Shown in pieces: positions 52,979 through 62,100 of a stretch of DNA of 64,000 nucleotides. Every line of letters begins with the position of its first letter. Position 1 is the stretch's first letter. This stretch comes from Myxococcales bacterium (GTDB lineage: Bacteria > Myxococcota > Myxococcia > Myxococcales > Myxococcaceae). Made by a program: the position numbers and the translations under genes. Below the pieces are notes generated by a model. It was not told the DNA's origin and ran no database searches. It saw nothing but the letters and a program-made list of their open reading frames with translations. The DNA lies in the NCBI GenBank assembly GCA_016191815.1, contig JACPVI010000078.1, positions 1-64,000 on the forward strand, read 5' to 3'.

Positions 52979-54904
52979 ATGTGCGGCATCGCCGGTAAGA
53001 TCTTCACCGACCCGGGGCGGCCGGTAAATCGAACCACCATCGAGCGGATGGTCCGGACGCTGGCGCACCGAGGCCCGGACGGAGAGGGGATCTTCGCCGA
53101 AGGGGCGGCCATGCTCGGGCATCGGCGGCTTTCGGTCATTGACCTCTCGAACCGAGCGGCGCAACCAATGGTCAGCGCTAACGGTCGTTATGTGATCGTC
53201 TTCAACGGAGAGATCTACAACTTCGGGGAGATCGGCTCCGAGCTGCGACGGCGCGGGACGGAATTCCGTTCGAACTCGGACACGGAGGTCTTGCTGGAGG
53301 CGTTCGCGACCTGGGGCCCGGAGTGCCTGGGTCGGCTCGCCGGGATGTTTGCCTTTGCGGTATGGGACCGAAGGGAGCGCGTCCTTTTTGCGGCCCGGGA
53401 CCGCGTCGGTAAGAAGCCCCTCTTCTACCGAGCGACACCGGACGCCTTTTGGTTCGCTTCGGAAGCCAAGGCGATCCTGGCTGACCCGGATGTGCCGCGG
53501 ACAGTCTCCCTGGAGGCGATCCATCACTACCTGACGTATCAATGCGTACCTGCGCCGTTCTGCGCCTTCGAAGGGTTGAAGAAGCTGCCGCCTGCGCACT
53601 TCCTCGAGGTGCGCCAGGGAGAGGTGCGCACATCTCGGTACTGGCGGCTGCAGTTCGCGCCGAAGTGGGATGTGTCCCGGCGATCGAAGGTGATCGAATT
53701 GCAGGATCGGCTCGTTGGCGCGGTCCGGGAGGCGGTTCGCTTGCGTCTGGTGAGCGACGTTCCGCTGGGTGCCTTTCTATCGGGTGGGGTGGACTCCTCG
53801 AGCATCGTGGCGCTGATGGCCCAGGAGGCCGGCCGCACGGTGCGGACCTTCTCGATTCGGTTCGAGGAGTCGGGCTTCGACGAGTCGGCCTTCGCGCGGA
53901 GGGTTGCGGAGCGCTGGGGCACCGACCATACGGAGCTGACCGTCCGGCCCGAGGCGGCGTCGGTGCTGCCTCGGCTGGCGTGGCATTACGACGAGCCGTT
54001 CGCCGATTCTTCCGCGGTTCCCACCTACTACGTCTCTCGGCTCGCGCGGGAGCACGTTACGGTTGCGCTCAACGGTGACGGGGGCGACGAGTTGTTTGGG
54101 GGTTATGAGCGCTACATCGCGAACGACCTCGCCCGTGCCTACCGGCTGTTGCCTTCCGCTCTCCGAGGCAGACTGACGGCGTTCGCGGCTCGGCTGCCGC
54201 GAGGGGGGTCGGTCAATTCCCCCACTTATGCCTTTGCGAAGTTTCTCGAAATTGCCAACAACGACCCGTTCACCACCAACCTGCTGATGCTGTGCTACTT
54301 CGACAATGGCATGAAGGCCTCGCTGTTCGAACCAGAGGTGGCGAGGCGGCTGGAGGGTCTGGACTCGTACGAGCTGCTGCGAGCCCGGGTGGCGGCTGGG
54401 GACGCCGTGGATGTGCGTGACCGGGCGATGTGTGGGGATGTGGAGCTGTACCTGCCAGACGACCTATTGGTGAAGGTGGACATCGCTTCCATGGCGCACG
54501 GGCTCGAGGCGCGCTCGCCGTTGCTGGATCATCGAGTGATGGAGATCGCCGCCCGCATTCCGCCGGAGCACAAGGTTCTAGGTCCGATGACGAAGCGCCT
54601 TTTCAAGGCGGCGTTTCGGAGGCTGTTGCCGTGGAGAGTGCGTCACCGGCGGAAGAAGGGCTTCGGAGTCCCAATCGAGCGGTGGTTGGGGCATGAGCTG
54701 CGGCCACTGGCCGAGGAGCTGCTGCTGGGGGAGCGTGCCCGCGCGCGGGGCTACTTCGCGCCCGCCTCGGTGCGGCGGCTCTTCGACGATCACCTCGAGA
54801 AGAGGCGCAACAATTCGTACCGCATTTGGGCGCTGATGATGTTGGAGCTTTGGCACCGGACATGGATCGATCCTCCCATCGCGCCGGAGGCCCCAGCGTC
54901 GTGA
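52979..54904 (+). CDS. asnB: glutamine-hydrolysing asparagine synthetase
   Basis: The 641-residue protein has an N-terminal class II glutamine amidotransferase domain, with Cys2 exposed after removal of Met1 in MCGIAGKIF and RLSVIDLSNRAAQPM. The synthetase domain has the ATP-pyrophosphatase loop SGGVDSSSI near residue 267. In polysaccharide clusters such enzymes often amidate uronic-acid sugars rather than make free asparagine, so a glycan role is likely here. The next gene begins at a GTG overlapping its TGA. Start and length are normal. Confidence 0.9.
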   Translation: MCGIAGKIFTDPGRPVNRTTIERMVRTLAHRGPDGEGIFAEGAAMLGHRRLSVIDLSNRAAQPMVSANGRYVIVFNGEIYNFGEIGSELRRRGTEFRSNSDTEVLLEAFATWGPECLGRLAGMFAFAVWDRRERVLFAARDRVGKKPLFYRATPDAFWFASEAKAILADPDVPRTVSLEAIHHYLTYQCVPAPFCAFEGLKKLPPAHFLEVRQGEVRTSRYWRLQFAPKWDVSRRSKVIELQDRLVGAVREAVRLRLVSDVPLGAFLSGGVDSSSIVALMAQEAGRTVRTFSIRFEESGFDESAFARRVAERWGTDHTELTVRPEAASVLPRLAWHYDEPFADSSAVPTYYVSRLAREHVTVALNGDGGDELFGGYERYIANDLARAYRLLPSALRGRLTAFAARLPRGGSVNSPTYAFAKFLEIANNDPFTTNLLMLCYFDNGMKASLFEPEVARRLEGLDSYELLRARVAAGDAVDVRDRAMCGDVELYLPDDLLVKVDIASMAHGLEARSPLLDHRVMEIAARIPPEHKVLGPMTKRLFKAAFRRLLPWRVRHRRKKGFGVPIERWLGHELRPLAEELLLGERARARGYFAPASVRRLFDDHLEKRRNNSYRIWALMMLELWHRTWIDPPIAPEAPAS

Positions 54905-56085
54905 CGCGGCCGCTGAAGATCCTGTTTCTCATCCCGAAGTTGGACTACGGGGGCGCGGAGCGGCAGTTGGTCTACCTGGCGACCGGCCTGCACCGTCGCG
55001 GGCATCGCATCTGTGTGGCGACCTTCTACTCAGGAGGTGCGCTCGAGCCAGAGCTACGGGCGGCCGGGGTGCGGGTACGTTCTGCCGAGAAGCGGGGGCG
55101 CCGGGACGTGACTGGCTTTCTGCTGCGCCTCGCGCGGCTGGTGCGGGACGAGCAGCCGGAAATCCTCCACGGCTACACCGCGGAGCCCAACGCCCTGGCG
55201 GCGCTGCTCAAGCCTATCGTTCCTGGAGTGAGGGTCGTGATGGGCATTCGAAACTCCAGACTTGAGTTCCAGGAATTTCATTGGCTGCTCCGTCTGGCGC
55301 ACGGGCTCGAGCGGTCGCTTTCGCCGCGTGCCGATTGCATCATCGTGAACTCCAACAGCGGGCTGAAAGACGCGAGGGTGCGCGGCTATCCGACCGATCG
55401 CATGCTGGTGGTCGCCAACGGAATCGATGCCGCTCGGTTCCGCCCAGACCCAGATGCTCGTCGCCGGCGACGCGCCCAGTGGGAAATCGGCGATCATGAA
55501 GTCCTCGTGGGGCATGCCGCCCGACTCGACCCGATGAAGGACCATTCGACATTCCTCAGAGCCGCTGCAGCTTCGGCAAAGCGGCGGCCCGAGTTGCGGT
55601 TCGTCTGCGTCGGCACCGGGACCGAACCGTCCGGACAACAGCTCGTGGAGCTATCGCTCCACCTCGGCCTCGAGCAGCGGTTGCGCTGGGTGGGGGCCGT
55701 GCAGGACATGCCCTCCGCCTACTGTGCGTGTGACGCACTCGTTTCTTCGTCGGCCTTCGGAGAGGGCTTTCCAAACGTCGTCGCCGAGGCCATGGCTTGC
55801 GCGGTCCCCTGCGTCGTCACCGACGTGGGCGACTCGGCCTTCGTTGTGGGGGGCACGGGATTGGTGGTTCGCCCGGCGGACGCGCAGGCACTGGCCTTCG
55901 GATTGGAGCAAGTTCTCTCGCGGAAGCAAGACTTGGGACCTGCTGCCCGCGCTCGAATCATCGAGCACTTCAGCGTGGACCAACTAGTCGAGAAGAGTGA
56001 AGCAGCGCTTCTACGCCTCGCACGGGCGAACATCGGGCCCGCGCATTCGCCACGAGCGCCCGCCAGCGACAGGGGCGCACAGTGA
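54901..56085 (+). CDS. GT4 family glycosyltransferase
   Basis: The GTG at 54901 overlaps the asnB stop by four bases and gives 394 residues of GT-B fold. The N-terminus shows LFLIPKLDYGGAERQL. The C-terminal donor half has SSSAFGEGFPNVVAEAMACAVP written in parts: the E-x7-E motif spans EGFPNVVAEAMA. Such retaining enzymes add sugars to lipid-linked intermediates at the cytoplasmic face. A further upstream frame overlapping asnB by 79 bases is less likely. It is coupled to the next glycosyltransferase gene. Confidence 0.9.
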   Translation: MTRPLKILFLIPKLDYGGAERQLVYLATGLHRRGHRICVATFYSGGALEPELRAAGVRVRSAEKRGRRDVTGFLLRLARLVRDEQPEILHGYTAEPNALAALLKPIVPGVRVVMGIRNSRLEFQEFHWLLRLAHGLERSLSPRADCIIVNSNSGLKDARVRGYPTDRMLVVANGIDAARFRPDPDARRRRRAQWEIGDHEVLVGHAARLDPMKDHSTFLRAAAASAKRRPELRFVCVGTGTEPSGQQLVELSLHLGLEQRLRWVGAVQDMPSAYCACDALVSSSAFGEGFPNVVAEAMACAVPCVVTDVGDSAFVVGGTGLVVRPADAQALAFGLEQVLSRKQDLGPAARARIIEHFSVDQLVEKSEAALLRLARANIGPAHSPRAPASDRGAQ

Positions 56086-57248
56086 GAATCCTCCAGGTCG
56101 TGCCCTATTTTGATCCGGCGTACCGTTACGGCGGGCCGGTGCACTCAGTGTTGCAACTCTGCATCCACCTGGCCCGACGCGGTCATGAAGTCACCGTCTA
56201 CACAACAGATGCAAACGGGGACGCGCGGCTGCCTTTCCCGGCCGGGAAGCCAGTCGAGCGCGACGGCTTCACAGCCGTGTACTTCCGCAACTATTTGCTA
56301 CACGAGTACTTCTTCCCTTGCCCTGGCGTGCTTCAACGCCTATGGGCGGAGAGACCCCGCTTCGACGTGATTCATTCGCATAGTCCCTACTCGTTTCTCG
56401 ACCTCGTGCTCGGATCCTACGCGGGCTTCGCCGGAACACCCTTGATCATCTCGGCCAGGGGTTCGCTGGACCCGGTGGCTCGGCGGAAGAAGGGCTTGCT
56501 CAAGCGCGCTAGCGACCTGCTCTACGTCGGGCCCAACCTCCGCCGAGCGGCCTCCTGCGTGGCGCTCACCTCCTGGGAGGCACAGAACTACCGCGCCCTG
56601 GGCATCCCCCCTGGGAAGATTGTGGTGATCCCGAACGGCATCGGACCACCGCCCGAGGGGATCGACGGCCTAGGGTTCCGCCGCCGACACGCCCTCGATG
56701 AAGGAGACGTGGTTTTTCTCTTCATGTCGCGCGTCGATTGGAAGAAGGGGCTCGATCTCTTGGTGCCCGCATTCGCGCGGGTGAGCGCGCGCTGTCACAA
56801 GGCCCGCCTGGTCATTGCCGGCGGGGACTACGGATATGGGCCTGCTCTCGCGCGCCACGTCGCGGATGCGCGGGTGGGGGACCGCGTCCTTCGAGTGGGA
56901 CTGCTGGCCGGGCCCGAGAAATGGAACGCCCTCGCCGCGGCGGACGTGTTCTGCCTGACCGCGCGCAGCGAGGGTCTGCCGATGGCAGCGTTGGAGGCGA
57001 TGTCATGCGGTCGGCCGCTCGTTCTGACCGACGCTTGCAACCTTCCGGAAGTCGCGCAAGCCGGGGCGGGGGTGATCCTGCCGCAGGACGTGGGCGCCAT
57101 CGCAGAGGCAATGACTCGCCTTTGTGCAGACCGAGAGCTGAGGCTGGGGCAGGCTGCCGCTGCGCGGCGCCTGGCGAGAGAGAGATTCTCGATCGAGCGA
57201 ACGATCGATGCCATCGAGGCCTTGTATGCGCGCGTCGCGCGAGCCTAG
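56082..57248 (+). CDS. GT4 family glycosyltransferase
   Basis: The 388-residue GT-B enzyme begins at a GTG overlapping the preceding TGA. It carries YRYGGPVHSVLQL near the start, VIHSHSPYSFLDL, IVVIPNGIGPPPEG, LFMSRVDWKKGLDLL and the donor motif EGLPMAALEAMSCGRP. It is related to WcaI/PssF-like enzymes of exopolysaccharide loci. The GC content of third positions falls slightly from here onward. Confidence 0.9.
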   Translation: MRILQVVPYFDPAYRYGGPVHSVLQLCIHLARRGHEVTVYTTDANGDARLPFPAGKPVERDGFTAVYFRNYLLHEYFFPCPGVLQRLWAERPRFDVIHSHSPYSFLDLVLGSYAGFAGTPLIISARGSLDPVARRKKGLLKRASDLLYVGPNLRRAASCVALTSWEAQNYRALGIPPGKIVVIPNGIGPPPEGIDGLGFRRRHALDEGDVVFLFMSRVDWKKGLDLLVPAFARVSARCHKARLVIAGGDYGYGPALARHVADARVGDRVLRVGLLAGPEKWNALAAADVFCLTARSEGLPMAALEAMSCGRPLVLTDACNLPEVAQAGAGVILPQDVGAIAEAMTRLCADRELRLGQAAAARRLARERFSIERTIDAIEALYARVARA

Positions 57249-58263
57249 CGGGCCGATCACTCTGCTTCGCGCCTGGGCGGCCGGCCTCCTCTCCCCAGCG
57301 GTGATTCGAACGGTCGTCGCTGGCGCCGTCGCATCGGTGCCCGCGCTGTACCGGTGGTTGAGTCGAGGAACGGGCGGAACGTGCTCGGCTCGCTACTGCT
57401 ATGCGGTTTGGATGAGGCACTTCGTCCGCGCTGTGCGGGCAGGATTCATTCGGCGCACGCCTTCGGCGCTCGCCGAGCTCGGTCCGGGTGATTCGTTGGG
57501 GATAGGCCTGGCCGCTCTGCTGTCGGGATCCGAGCGGTACATTGCCTTGGATGCGGTGGGCTACGCATCACTGTCGCGAAACCTGGAGGTTTTCGACGAG
57601 CTCGTCCAGCTGGTTTCCAGGCGCGCACCCATTCCGGACGAGCGCGAGTTCCCCAGGCTCAAGCCCAATCTCGATTCATACGCTTTCCCGAGCGATGTGC
57701 TCTCCGCCGGTCGGCTCGAGAGGTCGCTCGCCCCAGAACGGCTCGCCCATCTCCGTCGGGCGCTCGCTTCCGTTGTCGATGGAGGCGGAGCCACTGGTGA
57801 GATCCGCTACATTGCGCCTTGGGATCGTTGGAAGGCGGACCCGAGCCAACCGGTCGACATGGTTCTCTCTCAAGCTGTCCTCGAGCACGCCGATGACCTC
57901 GAGGCTGTCTACTCGGCCCAGGCCTCTTGGCTTAGCCCCGGAGGCATCGTCTCGCACCAGATTGATTTCGACTGCCATGGCACGGCCGCCGCGTGGAATG
58001 GCCACTGGGCATATTCGGACATCACATGGACCTTGCTCAGGGGCTGGCGGCCGTATTTCATCAACCGGGAGCCGTACTCGACCCATCGTGCATGCTTGGT
58101 TCGGCAGGGCTTGGAGATCGTCGAGGAGTCCCTGCAGCGGGATGACGATGGCGTGGACCGGGCGCTGCTTGCTTCTCGGTTTCGCCAGCTCTCCGAGGCC
58201 GACTTCACGACCCGCGGGGTATTCCTGATTGCGCGTAAGAAATCTCCAGGAAGCGCGCCATGA
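57226..58263 (+). CDS. SAM-dependent methyltransferase
   Basis: ATG 57226 overlaps the previous gene by 23 bases and gives 345 residues. The SAM-binding region is LAELGPGDSLGIGLAALL near 82-100, with an acidic YIALDAVGYASL next. MVLSQAVLEHADDLEAVY resembles the post-II motif of class I methyltransferases. An N-terminal hydrophobic helix (GLLSPAVIRTVVAGAVASVP) may attach it to the membrane. The substrate is presumably a sugar or lipid-linked glycan. ATG 57208 is an alternative start. The stop overlaps the next ATG. Confidence 0.8.
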   Translation: MRASREPSGPITLLRAWAAGLLSPAVIRTVVAGAVASVPALYRWLSRGTGGTCSARYCYAVWMRHFVRAVRAGFIRRTPSALAELGPGDSLGIGLAALLSGSERYIALDAVGYASLSRNLEVFDELVQLVSRRAPIPDEREFPRLKPNLDSYAFPSDVLSAGRLERSLAPERLAHLRRALASVVDGGGATGEIRYIAPWDRWKADPSQPVDMVLSQAVLEHADDLEAVYSAQASWLSPGGIVSHQIDFDCHGTAAAWNGHWAYSDITWTLLRGWRPYFINREPYSTHRACLVRQGLEIVEESLQRDDDGVDRALLASRFRQLSEADFTTRGVFLIARKKSPGSAP

Positions 58264-59273
58264 ACCCTTCGGCGCTCGATTTCCTCTGTTGCCCACGATG
58301 CCAGCACGAGCTTTCACTTCATCCGACGAAGGACTCTGCGTCTACGCACGTCATCGAAGGATCTCTGGGGTGCACCGCCTGCGCATCTTCCTTTCCGATT
58401 CGCGGAGGAATTCCTCGTTTCGTCCCGACCGAGCGCTACGCGGCCTCATTTGGGTTTCAGTGGAACCGTTTTCGCAGAACCCAACTGGACAGCTACACCG
58501 GCCTTCCCTTATCTAGGAACCGGCTGTTTCGCGCCACTGGGTGGCCAGAGGACCTGAGTGGGGACGTCGTGCTCGAGGTGGGCTCTGGTGCCGGGCGGTT
58601 CACCGAGGTGCTGCTCGCGACAGGCGCTACCGTCTTCTCCTCCGACCTCTCGACCGCGATTGAGGCGAACGGACTGAACAACGGCGGGTCGACTCGCCTG
58701 CACCTCGCTCAAGCTGACTTGCACGACTTGCCGTTCGCCAAAGGGAGATTTGATCGGGTGCTCTGCCTCGGCGTGCTCCAGCACACGCCCAACCCGAGGC
58801 GAGCGTTCCACTGCCTCCTGGAGTACCTGCGGCCGGGGGGACATATTGCCGTTGACGTCTACGACGGTCGGCTGATCGCCCTTCTCCCGTGGAAGTATCT
58901 TCTTCGGCCAATCACCATCCGCTTGCCGCAGCGTCGCCTGCTTTCTCTCGTGGAGCGAGCCGTCCATCTCCTACTTCCAGGCGCAGTGCTCGCCCGCCGG
59001 CTCGCTGGACCGCTGGGCTCCCGCTTGTTTCCGATTCTCAGCTACCATCACCTGGGCCTGCCGACTGACATCAATAGGGAGTGGTCCATTCTAGATACCT
59101 TCGACATGTATTCGCCGACGCACGATCACCCTCAATCCCTCGACACCGTCCGGAGCTGGGTCGAGGCCGAAGGACTTCGCGACTGCCTCGTGGAGTACGG
59201 ACCAAACGGAATTGTCGTTCGAGGCAAAGCCCGCAGCCTTACGAGGCAGAATCCAACACTTGAGTCCGGTTAG
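58260..59273 (+). CDS. SAM methyltransferase with N-terminal zinc ribbon
   Basis: The 337-residue protein begins with a Trm112-like zinc ribbon (CCPRCQHELSL and GCTACASSFPIRGG, four cysteines) and continues as a class I methyltransferase. It has VVLEVGSGAGRFTEVLL (motif I), FSSDLSTAIEAN and VLCLGVLQHTPNPRRAF. This fusion is common in glycan and natural-product clusters. The ATGA overlap with the previous gene indicates co-translation. The acceptor is unknown. Confidence 0.86.
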   Translation: MNPSALDFLCCPRCQHELSLHPTKDSASTHVIEGSLGCTACASSFPIRGGIPRFVPTERYAASFGFQWNRFRRTQLDSYTGLPLSRNRLFRATGWPEDLSGDVVLEVGSGAGRFTEVLLATGATVFSSDLSTAIEANGLNNGGSTRLHLAQADLHDLPFAKGRFDRVLCLGVLQHTPNPRRAFHCLLEYLRPGGHIAVDVYDGRLIALLPWKYLLRPITIRLPQRRLLSLVERAVHLLLPGAVLARRLAGPLGSRLFPILSYHHLGLPTDINREWSILDTFDMYSPTHDHPQSLDTVRSWVEAEGLRDCLVEYGPNGIVVRGKARSLTRQNPTLESG

Positions 59274-59323
59274 CCACGAGGCCCAGTCCGGTTGGGCGGC
59301 CAGCCAAGGAGAGAAGGTCCCTC

Positions 59324-60310
59324 TTGTCGAGCCCAAGCGACTCCCCTCTACTGAGCGTATTCATGCCTGTGTACAACGCGGGCCGATACGTCGCCGACGC
59401 GCTGGACTCGGTGCTTTCGCAGCAAGTTGACCGGATGGAGATCGTCGTCTCGGATGACTGCTCGACCGATTCGACCGCAGAAATCCTGCGCGACTATGAG
59501 CGGCGATACCCGACGCTGCTGAGAGTTTTCCGACAGTCCTCGAATCTGGGCGTAACCCGCAACTGCAACTTTCTTCTCAAGCAGTGTCGCGGCGAGCTCA
59601 TCGCCTTCTTCGCCGGCGACGACCTCATGTACCCCAACAAGCTCCGCCGTCAATTGGCCCTTCATCGGGCGCAGCCAGACTGCGTCTTTTCCTATCATGA
59701 CGTAGTCGTCTTCGATGACCGGACTGGTGACACGATCTATCATTCCAATTCCGGCCTGCTCGGCTATTCCCCAGTGGTCGGCTCAACTTGGCGTATGGCG
59801 CAGGCCTTTACGCTGTTCGGCCCCATCGCGCTTGGACAATCGATAATGGCGAGAAGGGTGGCAATCCCGAGAGCCGGATACGACGAGCGAATACCGCATG
59901 CCTCCGATTGGCTCTTCTGGATTGACTTCCTGGCGCAGGCGCAGGGAACTGTCGGCTTCATCCCGCAAGCTCTCTCCGCCTATAGGAAGCACCGGGAAGG
60001 CCTTACGAGCGGACGTGGCTCGATGCTTGCCGACCGGCTGACCACGCTTGGGATCATCGAGTCGCGATATCCAGCGCTTCGGCGTCAGGTGCGAGAGCAT
60101 CGGGCGACAATCGAACTGCAGCTGGCCCTAGCCCGGCGAAACCTCTTGCAGCCAATCGCCGTCGCACGCGCCCTTCCAGCAGCCTTGACGAGCGGGCTTA
60201 CCTGGCGCGAAGCCTACGGCTTGATCTGCCGCTCCGTCCATCGACTTGCGCGGCGAAAGGACGACCCGGGCAACCCATGTGCAAGCGCGGTCCCGAAACA
60301 CCTCAGGTAG
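59324..60310 (+). CDS. GT2 family glycosyltransferase
   Basis: Starting at a TTG at 59324, downstream of AAGGAGAGAAGG, the product has 328 residues: LLSVFMPVYNAGRYVADAL, EIVVSDDCSTDSTAEIL, LGVTRNCNFLLKQC and the metal-binding FFAGDDLMYP. HASDWLFWIDFLAQ is the acceptor-side motif. The enzyme adds a sugar in the cluster's glycan. It is the last rightward gene before a convergent junction that holds a hairpin. Confidence 0.88.
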   Translation: MSSPSDSPLLSVFMPVYNAGRYVADALDSVLSQQVDRMEIVVSDDCSTDSTAEILRDYERRYPTLLRVFRQSSNLGVTRNCNFLLKQCRGELIAFFAGDDLMYPNKLRRQLALHRAQPDCVFSYHDVVVFDDRTGDTIYHSNSGLLGYSPVVGSTWRMAQAFTLFGPIALGQSIMARRVAIPRAGYDERIPHASDWLFWIDFLAQAQGTVGFIPQALSAYRKHREGLTSGRGSMLADRLTTLGIIESRYPALRRQVREHRATIELQLALARRNLLQPIAVARALPAALTSGLTWREAYGLICRSVHRLARRKDDPGNPCASAVPKHLR

Positions 60311-60352
60311 CCTTCGCTAATGTCTTTCGCAGCACCGTCGGCGGACCGAGGG

Positions 60353-60376
60353 CCGTTGGGCTCGACCATCCAACGG
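60353..60376. terminator. hairpin between convergent gene sets
   Basis: CCGTTGG at 60353-60359 pairs with CCAACGG at 60370-60376 across a ten-base loop. It sits between the ends of the rightward GT2 and the leftward propeller gene. No T-run follows on either strand, so it would be a weak or factor-assisted terminator. Confidence 0.4.
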
Positions 60377-60397
60377 TGCCATTGCGGAACGGGGACA

Positions 60398-61345
60398 TCA
60401 GCGCTCGACCTCCGCGCAGCCGAAGCCATCTCGGCCGTAGTCATTTCCGTTGTAGAACAGAAGCCGGCGCCCGGCCACGTCTACGATTGCCGGATAGGCC
60501 ACCATCGCGGAATCCCAACCGCTGTCACTCACATCGAAACCCACGTGGGAGTCATGTCGGTGCCAGAACACTCCATTCGCCGACCAAGCCCAAGCCATAC
60601 GGTATCTTGTTTCCTCAGTACCTCCGCCGAAGAACATTTCCCACCTCCCTCCGGGCGCCGGCACAACCCACGGCCGTCCGACCCGGTGTTCCCTTGGCAA
60701 CAGTGGAATACAGACTTCACCTCTGTCTGGGAATGATAGGCCGTCGGGGGACTCGAAATACCGGATGTCGTACACCGGGAGCGTCTTGGTCGCTCCGCGG
60801 CGAAAGCTGCTGCCGCCACCGTACCACGAGCGCCATCGTCCTCTCTCAAATCGAATGCTGTGGATGGCGCGGAAAAGCTGCGCCTCGGGGCAGGGGAAGA
60901 GAACCTGGCCAACTCGGGCGAAGGACAGGCCTCCATCCAAACTCTCCGCGATGCCTGAGAATGCCTCAAAGCGGCGATCGGCGGTTGCACCAAGGCGATA
61001 GCCGGCATAGTACATGCGCAGGCTCCGGCCCACCCAAGTCACCGCGCATGGTACGACTCCGTCGCAGTCGAAGCTCCCTGGCGCTCCCCGCGCCAGCACA
61101 GGTTCCGCAGCCTTTTCGATTATTCGACGCGGCTCGTGTCGGTCGAGATCAACGCGATACACACTGCTTCTGCCAAGATCATCTCGAACGCCGCAATAGA
61201 TCCGGATCCGATCCTCCAGCAGAAGCGGCGTCGGCTGCAGCGCGCTGTGCCGTGCCCATGGCTGAGACCCATCTGGCCCGAAAACAAGCCCCAGCTTTCG
61301 CCAGTGCAGCGGCTCCACGAATTGCTGCGGCAGATCGCTCTTCAT
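60398..61345 (-). CDS. GH43/GH130-like beta-propeller glycosidase-related protein
   Basis: The 315-residue protein has the repeated motifs of five-bladed propeller enzymes. They include PTPLLLEDRIRIYCGVRDD, FDCDGVVPCAVTW, MYYAGYRLG and WDSAMVAYPAIVDV with LLFYNGNDYGRDGFG at the end. Relatives occur in capsule and O-antigen loci and are annotated as glycosidase-related. The acidic D in DCDGVVP and E/D in SGWDSAM are where catalytic residues would lie, but activity is unproven. Its ATG overlaps the upstream TylF-like gene by four bases. Confidence 0.78.
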   Translation of the reverse strand: MKSDLPQQFVEPLHWRKLGLVFGPDGSQPWARHSALQPTPLLLEDRIRIYCGVRDDLGRSSVYRVDLDRHEPRRIIEKAAEPVLARGAPGSFDCDGVVPCAVTWVGRSLRMYYAGYRLGATADRRFEAFSGIAESLDGGLSFARVGQVLFPCPEAQLFRAIHSIRFERGRWRSWYGGGSSFRRGATKTLPVYDIRYFESPDGLSFPDRGEVCIPLLPREHRVGRPWVVPAPGGRWEMFFGGGTEETRYRMAWAWSANGVFWHRHDSHVGFDVSDSGWDSAMVAYPAIVDVAGRRLLFYNGNDYGRDGFGCAEVER

Positions 61346-62088
61346 TCGACGGTGCCGTAGGTCCGATCTGGGAGGTAGCGGGAACGACGCAAGCGAAGAC
61401 CATCGAGACCGATTGTCTCCGCGAAAGCGATTGTCTCCCCCGGAAACTCTGAGCTGTTCAGTTCGTCCATCGCGATCACCGAACCTCTCGTCATTCGCGG
61501 CCGAATCAGCTCCAGACATCGCTTCGTGGGCTCATACAGTTGCATGTCGAAATAGGCGAGGGCAACGATCGTCTCCGGGTGCTCCTCGAGGTAGCGCTCC
61601 AACCCATCGCCGGCATCCCCCTTGATGACTTCCTGACGGGTTAGGTGGCCCATCGGGTTCTCCCGCCGATGATACTTCAGCACCTCTCCCAAGTAGTCCG
61701 GGTAGTCATTTCGCAGGCGATAGCGCTCAGCTGCCTCTGCCGCCACCGTGCCATCCTGCGGTGAGGTTGACGTATGGCCCTCGAACGTGTCGAAACCGAT
61801 GATCGACCGCGTAAAGTTGTATGGTTCGTAGACGGCGCGCAGGCTCTCGAACAAGGCCAGATTGGCCCCCCACCAGACGCCGAACTCGACGATCACTCCT
61901 GGAACGTTCACGATTCTTCGGTACAATTCGTCGATGTACAGGAGTTTGGCCACGGTCGAACTTCGCATGTACAAGGGAAGATTGACGAGCAGTTCATCCG
62001 TTGGCAGCGGCGTCTGCTCGAACAGTCGCAACAGCGCCTGCCGATTGGCGACTTGCTCCGGCGTAGCACGAGCGTGAGTGTGAGACAT
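61342..62088 (-). CDS. TylF/macrocin-type O-methyltransferase-like protein
   Basis: The 248-residue protein shows VIVEFGVWWGANLALFESL (SAM motif I, near 66-84), IIGFDTFEGHTS and IVALAYFDMQLYEPTKRCLE followed by GSVIAMDELN, the TylF/class I order with metal-binding acidic residues. It likely methylates a sugar hydroxyl of the glycan. It is coupled to the propeller gene downstream (ATGA) and follows the acetyltransferase gene by 12 bases. Confidence 0.85.
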   Translation of the reverse strand: MSHTHARATPEQVANRQALLRLFEQTPLPTDELLVNLPLYMRSSTVAKLLYIDELYRRIVNVPGVIVEFGVWWGANLALFESLRAVYEPYNFTRSIIGFDTFEGHTSTSPQDGTVAAEAAERYRLRNDYPDYLGEVLKYHRRENPMGHLTRQEVIKGDAGDGLERYLEEHPETIVALAYFDMQLYEPTKRCLELIRPRMTRGSVIAMDELNSSEFPGETIAFAETIGLDGLRLRRSRYLPDRTYGTVE

Positions 62089-62100
62089 GGCTGCTCCTCT